From: Deltaproteobacteria bacterium
GTDB taxonomy: Bacteria > Desulfobacterota > Binatia > UBA9968
DNA: 16,020 bases
NCBI GenBank assembly: GCA_016183145.1
Contig: JACPFE010000222.1
Location: 1-16,020, forward strand
Direction: 5' to 3'
A program made the translations under genes and the position numbers. The notes below the pieces were generated by a model. It saw only the letters and a program-made list of their open reading frames with translations, was not told the origin of the DNA and ran no database searches. This document shows positions 14,182 through 16,020 of the stretch, one piece after another (within the stretch, counting starts at the first letter, position 1; each line of letters starts with the position of its first letter).

Positions 14182-14315
14182 GGAGCGAAGGCAAAGCAGT
14201 TGTGCCTTGAAGCGGCAAACGGACGATTCGCTTTTGCAATTGCCAGTGAAAAGGTCAAACATTGTGCCGAGCGATGATCAACACAATGAAACATTTGCGC
14301 TGACGCCTTCGCTCC
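14182..14315. repeat. Nested inverted repeats enclosing about 110 bases
   Basis: Outer arms GGAGCGAAGGC (14182-14192) and GCCTTCGCTCC (14305-14315) are perfect 11-base inverted repeats. Nested inside are CATTGTG (14260-14266) and CACAATG (14282-14288), perfect over 7 bases with a 15-base loop. The arrangement could fold as an extended RNA or cruciform, or be the remnant of a small non-autonomous mobile element. I see no flanking target duplication. Confidence 0.5.
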
Positions 14316-14472
14316 TCCAGGGTCACGCCCCGATCGACAGGGTGTCATCGGTTTTCCTCGTAGCGTGAATAATTCGGGCTAGGCTTGTAGATTTTCACGA
14401 TGCGACGCCGTTAGCTCCGTTCATGTCTCGCGCGCGAAGTTTGGCCCGTGAGATACTCAAAGAATAAGTTTT

Positions 14473-14560
14473 CCCTCTCCCCGCTCGCGGGGTTAGGGTG
14501 AGGGGACGGACTGAAACGGATCGCCCTCATCCCGACCTTCTCCCTGTGGGAGAAGGAGAG
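14473..14560. repeat. Two-hairpin GAGGG/CCCTC palindromic element
   Basis: A first hairpin CCCCGC-TC-GCGGGG (14479-14492) sits inside CCCTCTCCCC...GGGGTTAGGGTGAGGGG. A second perfect 9-pair hairpin CCTTCTCCC-TGT-GGGAGAAGG (14536-14556) follows CCCTCATCCC. The TTAGGGTGAGGGG (14493-14505) and CCCTCATCCC (14524-14533) halves also face each other. The layout matches dispersed REP-like palindromes that I recall from many environmental proteobacterial genomes. A related copy stands at 15928-16004. Confidence 0.65.
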
Positions 14561-14662
14561 ACTAGTCAACCGAGTGGCCAAGCTGTACAAGCCACGGCGG
14601 GTGTGCCCCTACGTTTATCAAATGGGTCTTCAGGCTTTCGTGTGAAGCAGGGCTCGGAGATT

Positions 14663-14750
14663 GCACCGCCGAGGCGCGGAGAGCGCAGAGTAAAGAGTTT
14701 TTGATCAAAACGATTCTCCGAACTCCGCGAACTCCGTGCCTCTGTGGTGA
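14663..14750. repeat. Imperfect long inverted repeat around a TTTTGATCAAAA core
   Basis: The left arm begins GCACCGCCGAGGCGCGGAG (14663-14681) and the right arm ends CTCCGTGCCTCTGTGGTG (about 14731-14748). Reverse-complemented, the arms align over about 35 bases with mismatches. At the centre is the perfect 12-base palindrome TTTTGATCAAAA (14699-14710). Arms of the CACCNCNGAGGCNCGGAG type are a recurrent motif in environmental bacterial genomes as I recall them, consistent with a MITE- or REP-like element. Confidence 0.55.
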
Positions 14751-14792
14751 TTTCCTCTTCATAGGAAACCCGGAATAACCTATCAGCTTGCC

Positions 14793-15833
14793 ATGGATCT
14801 CAAAGAGTTCGACTACGAGCTGCCGCAATCTCTGATCGCGGCCTACCCGAGCCGGGAGCGCGAGTCGTCGCGTCTGCTGGTCGTCGACCGAAGAACCGGC
14901 GCGCTGACTCATAGCGTGTTTGCGGAATTGGGCAATTTCCTCGGCCCGGGGGATCTGCTGGTGCTCAATGACACCAAGGTTTTCCCTGCCCGCCTGCGCG
15001 GCGCCAAGGAAAGCGGCGGCAAGGTGGAAGCGCTCTTGATCGAGCGCTTTCCGGAAAAAGACAGAAGCCTTTGGATCGCCATGGTCGATGCGGCGAAGAA
15101 ACCCGCGGTGGGAAGCCGGCTCGGCTTCGGCGCAGAACTGGCGGCGGAAGTTATCGGCGACTTGGGCCGCGGTCGATTCGCCCTTGAGTTCCATCACCAG
15201 GGCGATTTTGACGCGCTGCTAGAGGCGCTCGGGGAGCCGCCCTTGCCGCCCTACGTGCGGCGCAAGCGCGCAACTGAGGGTCTGGATCGGGACAGATATC
15301 AGACCGTTTATGCCGCCCATCCCGGAGCCATTGCGGCGCCCACCGCCGGCCTTCATTTCACGCCGGAGCTGCTGGGCAGGCTGCGCGCCAAGGGCATCGA
15401 CCACGCGCTGTTGACCCTGCACGTGGGGCCGGGTACTTTTCAACCGGTGCGCGCGCATCAGGTTGAAGATCACCGGATGGAAGGCGAACGTTACGTCGTG
15501 CCGGCGCACACGGCGGAGAAAATTCGGCGCGCCAAAGCAGCCGGCCGCCGCGTCGTCGCCGTGGGCTCCACCACCACGCGCACCCTCGAATGGGTCGCCC
15601 GGCAGAGGGGCGAGGTCGTGGCGGACGAGGGCATCGCGCGGCTTTATATTCGCCCCGGCGATTCCTTTCGCGTGCTCGACGCGTTGATCACGAACTTTCA
15701 TCTGCCGGCGTCGACGCCATTGATTCTCATCGCCGCCTTCGCCGGTTTGGACCTTGTGCGGCGCGCCTACGCAGAAGCGATCAAAGAGCGCTACCGGTTT
15801 TACAGTTACGGCGACGCGATGCTGATTCTGTAA
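14793..15833 (+). CDS. queA: S-adenosylmethionine:tRNA ribosyltransferase-isomerase QueA
   Basis: The enzyme transfers and isomerises the ribosyl part of S-adenosylmethionine onto preQ1 at the wobble position of certain tRNAs, making epoxyqueuosine. The 346-residue protein matches the family end to end: MDLKEFDYELPQSLIAAYP, the NDTKVFPARLRG segment, the SGGKVEALLIE strand, GAIAAPTAGLHFT (178-190), TLHVGPGTFQPVR, the VGSTTTRTLE segment, TNFHLPASTPL and the C-terminal RFYSYGDAMLI (335-345). The length is close to the 356 residues of E. coli QueA. No good Shine-Dalgarno sequence precedes the ATG and no alternative start fits better. It stands alone after the repeat-rich spacer; queA is often followed by tgt or yajC-secDF, but the window ends before any next gene. 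Confidence 0.95.
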   Translation: MDLKEFDYELPQSLIAAYPSRERESSRLLVVDRRTGALTHSVFAELGNFLGPGDLLVLNDTKVFPARLRGAKESGGKVEALLIERFPEKDRSLWIAMVDAAKKPAVGSRLGFGAELAAEVIGDLGRGRFALEFHHQGDFDALLEALGEPPLPPYVRRKRATEGLDRDRYQTVYAAHPGAIAAPTAGLHFTPELLGRLRAKGIDHALLTLHVGPGTFQPVRAHQVEDHRMEGERYVVPAHTAEKIRRAKAAGRRVVAVGSTTTRTLEWVARQRGEVVADEGIARLYIRPGDSFRVLDALITNFHLPASTPLILIAAFAGLDLVRRAYAEAIKERYRFYSYGDAMLIL

Positions 15834-15853
15834 CATTTTGGATTTCGGATTGA

Positions 15854-15882
15854 CACGAAGGCAATAGGCACGAGGCGATAGG
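15854..15882. repeat. Short imperfect tandem repeat after queA
   Basis: CACGAAGGCAATAGG (15854-15868) is followed directly by CACGAGGCGATAGG (15869-15882), two near-identical units of 15 and 14 bases. No function is suggested by the sequence. Confidence 0.5.
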
Positions 15883-15927
15883 AATGATTCGTCCAAAAGT
15901 GGACGGTCAACTCGAGGAGATTTCATT

Positions 15928-16020
15928 CTCTCCCCCTTGACTGGGGAGAGTTAGAGTGGGGGTGAAGTCCAAGCGTGACGCCGACATCACCCCTATCCTA
16001 ACCCTTCGACTTCGCTCAGG
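15928..16020. repeat. Second GAGGG-type palindromic element, cut by the window end
   Basis: CTCTCCCC (15928-15935) and GGGGAGAG (15943-15950) form a perfect hairpin with a 7-base loop. Next, TTAGAGTGGGGGTGA (15951-15965) faces TCACCCCTATCCTAA (15987-16001), matching at 12 of 15 positions when reverse-complemented. The order of parts mirrors 14473-14560. The last bases (CCTTCGACTTCGCTCAGG at 16003-16020, read with the overlapping C) look like the beginning of a further repeat. No terminator for queA is distinct from it. Confidence 0.55.

Larger units (their letters stand above)
14137..14792. other. Repeat-rich non-coding spacer between slipin and queA
   Basis: This 656-base spacer shows no gene or tRNA I can support. 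It holds three separate palindromic zones listed on their own (14182-14315, 14473-14560 and 14663-14750). No clear promoter or Shine-Dalgarno sequence for queA is visible at its right end. The density of inverted repeats contrasts with the compact operons on either side. Confidence 0.7.

Noticed and set aside
14473..14560. A CRISPR array, suggested by closely spaced GAGGG/CCCTC repeats.
   Set aside because: Repeats are palindromic halves of one or two hairpins, not regularly spaced direct repeats, and no cas gene is near.
14137..14792. A tRNA or other standard RNA gene in the long spacer.
   Set aside because: No GTTCRANNC T-loop with a matching acceptor stem was found, and the visible stems belong to repeats.

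Overview
The window reads as a stretch of chromosome from a GC-rich (roughly 60% by eye) Gram-negative bacterium. An MlaA/VacJ-type outer-membrane lipid-asymmetry protein points to a double membrane. The two-permease NitT/TauT ABC operon, the DUF4416-like gene, the TrmI/ManC pair and the scattered GAGGG-type palindromic repeats suggest a deltaproteobacterial-like, Binatia-like or Methylomirabilota-like soil or aquifer lineage. That placement is inference from gene content; there is no rRNA or other marker to settle it.

Layout. (1) 160-1233 (+): an unfamiliar 357-residue protein with an HExxH metallopeptidase-like core and a C-terminal DUF4160-like domain. (2) 6629-1466 (-): a long run of co-directional genes read right to left: manC (mannose-1-phosphate guanylyltransferase), trmI (tRNA m1A58 methyltransferase), a strong stem-loop, then an ABC operon (ATPase, permease, permease, all overlapping by 1-4 bases) and a GTGA-coupled ribbon-helix-helix antitoxin/MazF toxin pair. 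(3) 6678-7649 (+): an RluA-family pseudouridine synthase divergent from manC. (4) 9212-7646 (-): mlaA, then a small five-cysteine protein whose stop codon interlocks with that of the pseudouridine synthase gene. (5) 9546-14136 (+): coaBC, a broken DUF4416-like gene, a type-4 uracil-DNA glycosylase, and an nfeD/slipin pair. (6) 14137-14792: a gene-free, repeat-rich spacer. (7) 14793-15833 (+): queA. The window ends inside another palindromic repeat.

How the genes fit together. Most are housekeeping: tRNA/rRNA modification (trmI, rluA, queA), CoA synthesis (coaBC), sugar-nucleotide supply for polysaccharide (manC), base-excision repair (udg), envelope lipid balance (mlaA) and membrane quality control (nfeD plus slipin). 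The accessory parts are the ABC importer, which has no substrate-binding protein in the window, the MazF-type module, and the HExxH/DUF4160-like protein.

I found no convincing new multi-gene system. The points most worth checking are the HExxH/DUF4160-like fusion, the internal deletion plus frameshift in the DUF4416-like gene, a 7-residue gap in the slipin at the SPFH/coiled-coil border, an MlaA with no lipobox cysteine, the possibly leaderless toxin-antitoxin promoter, and several palindromic elements.
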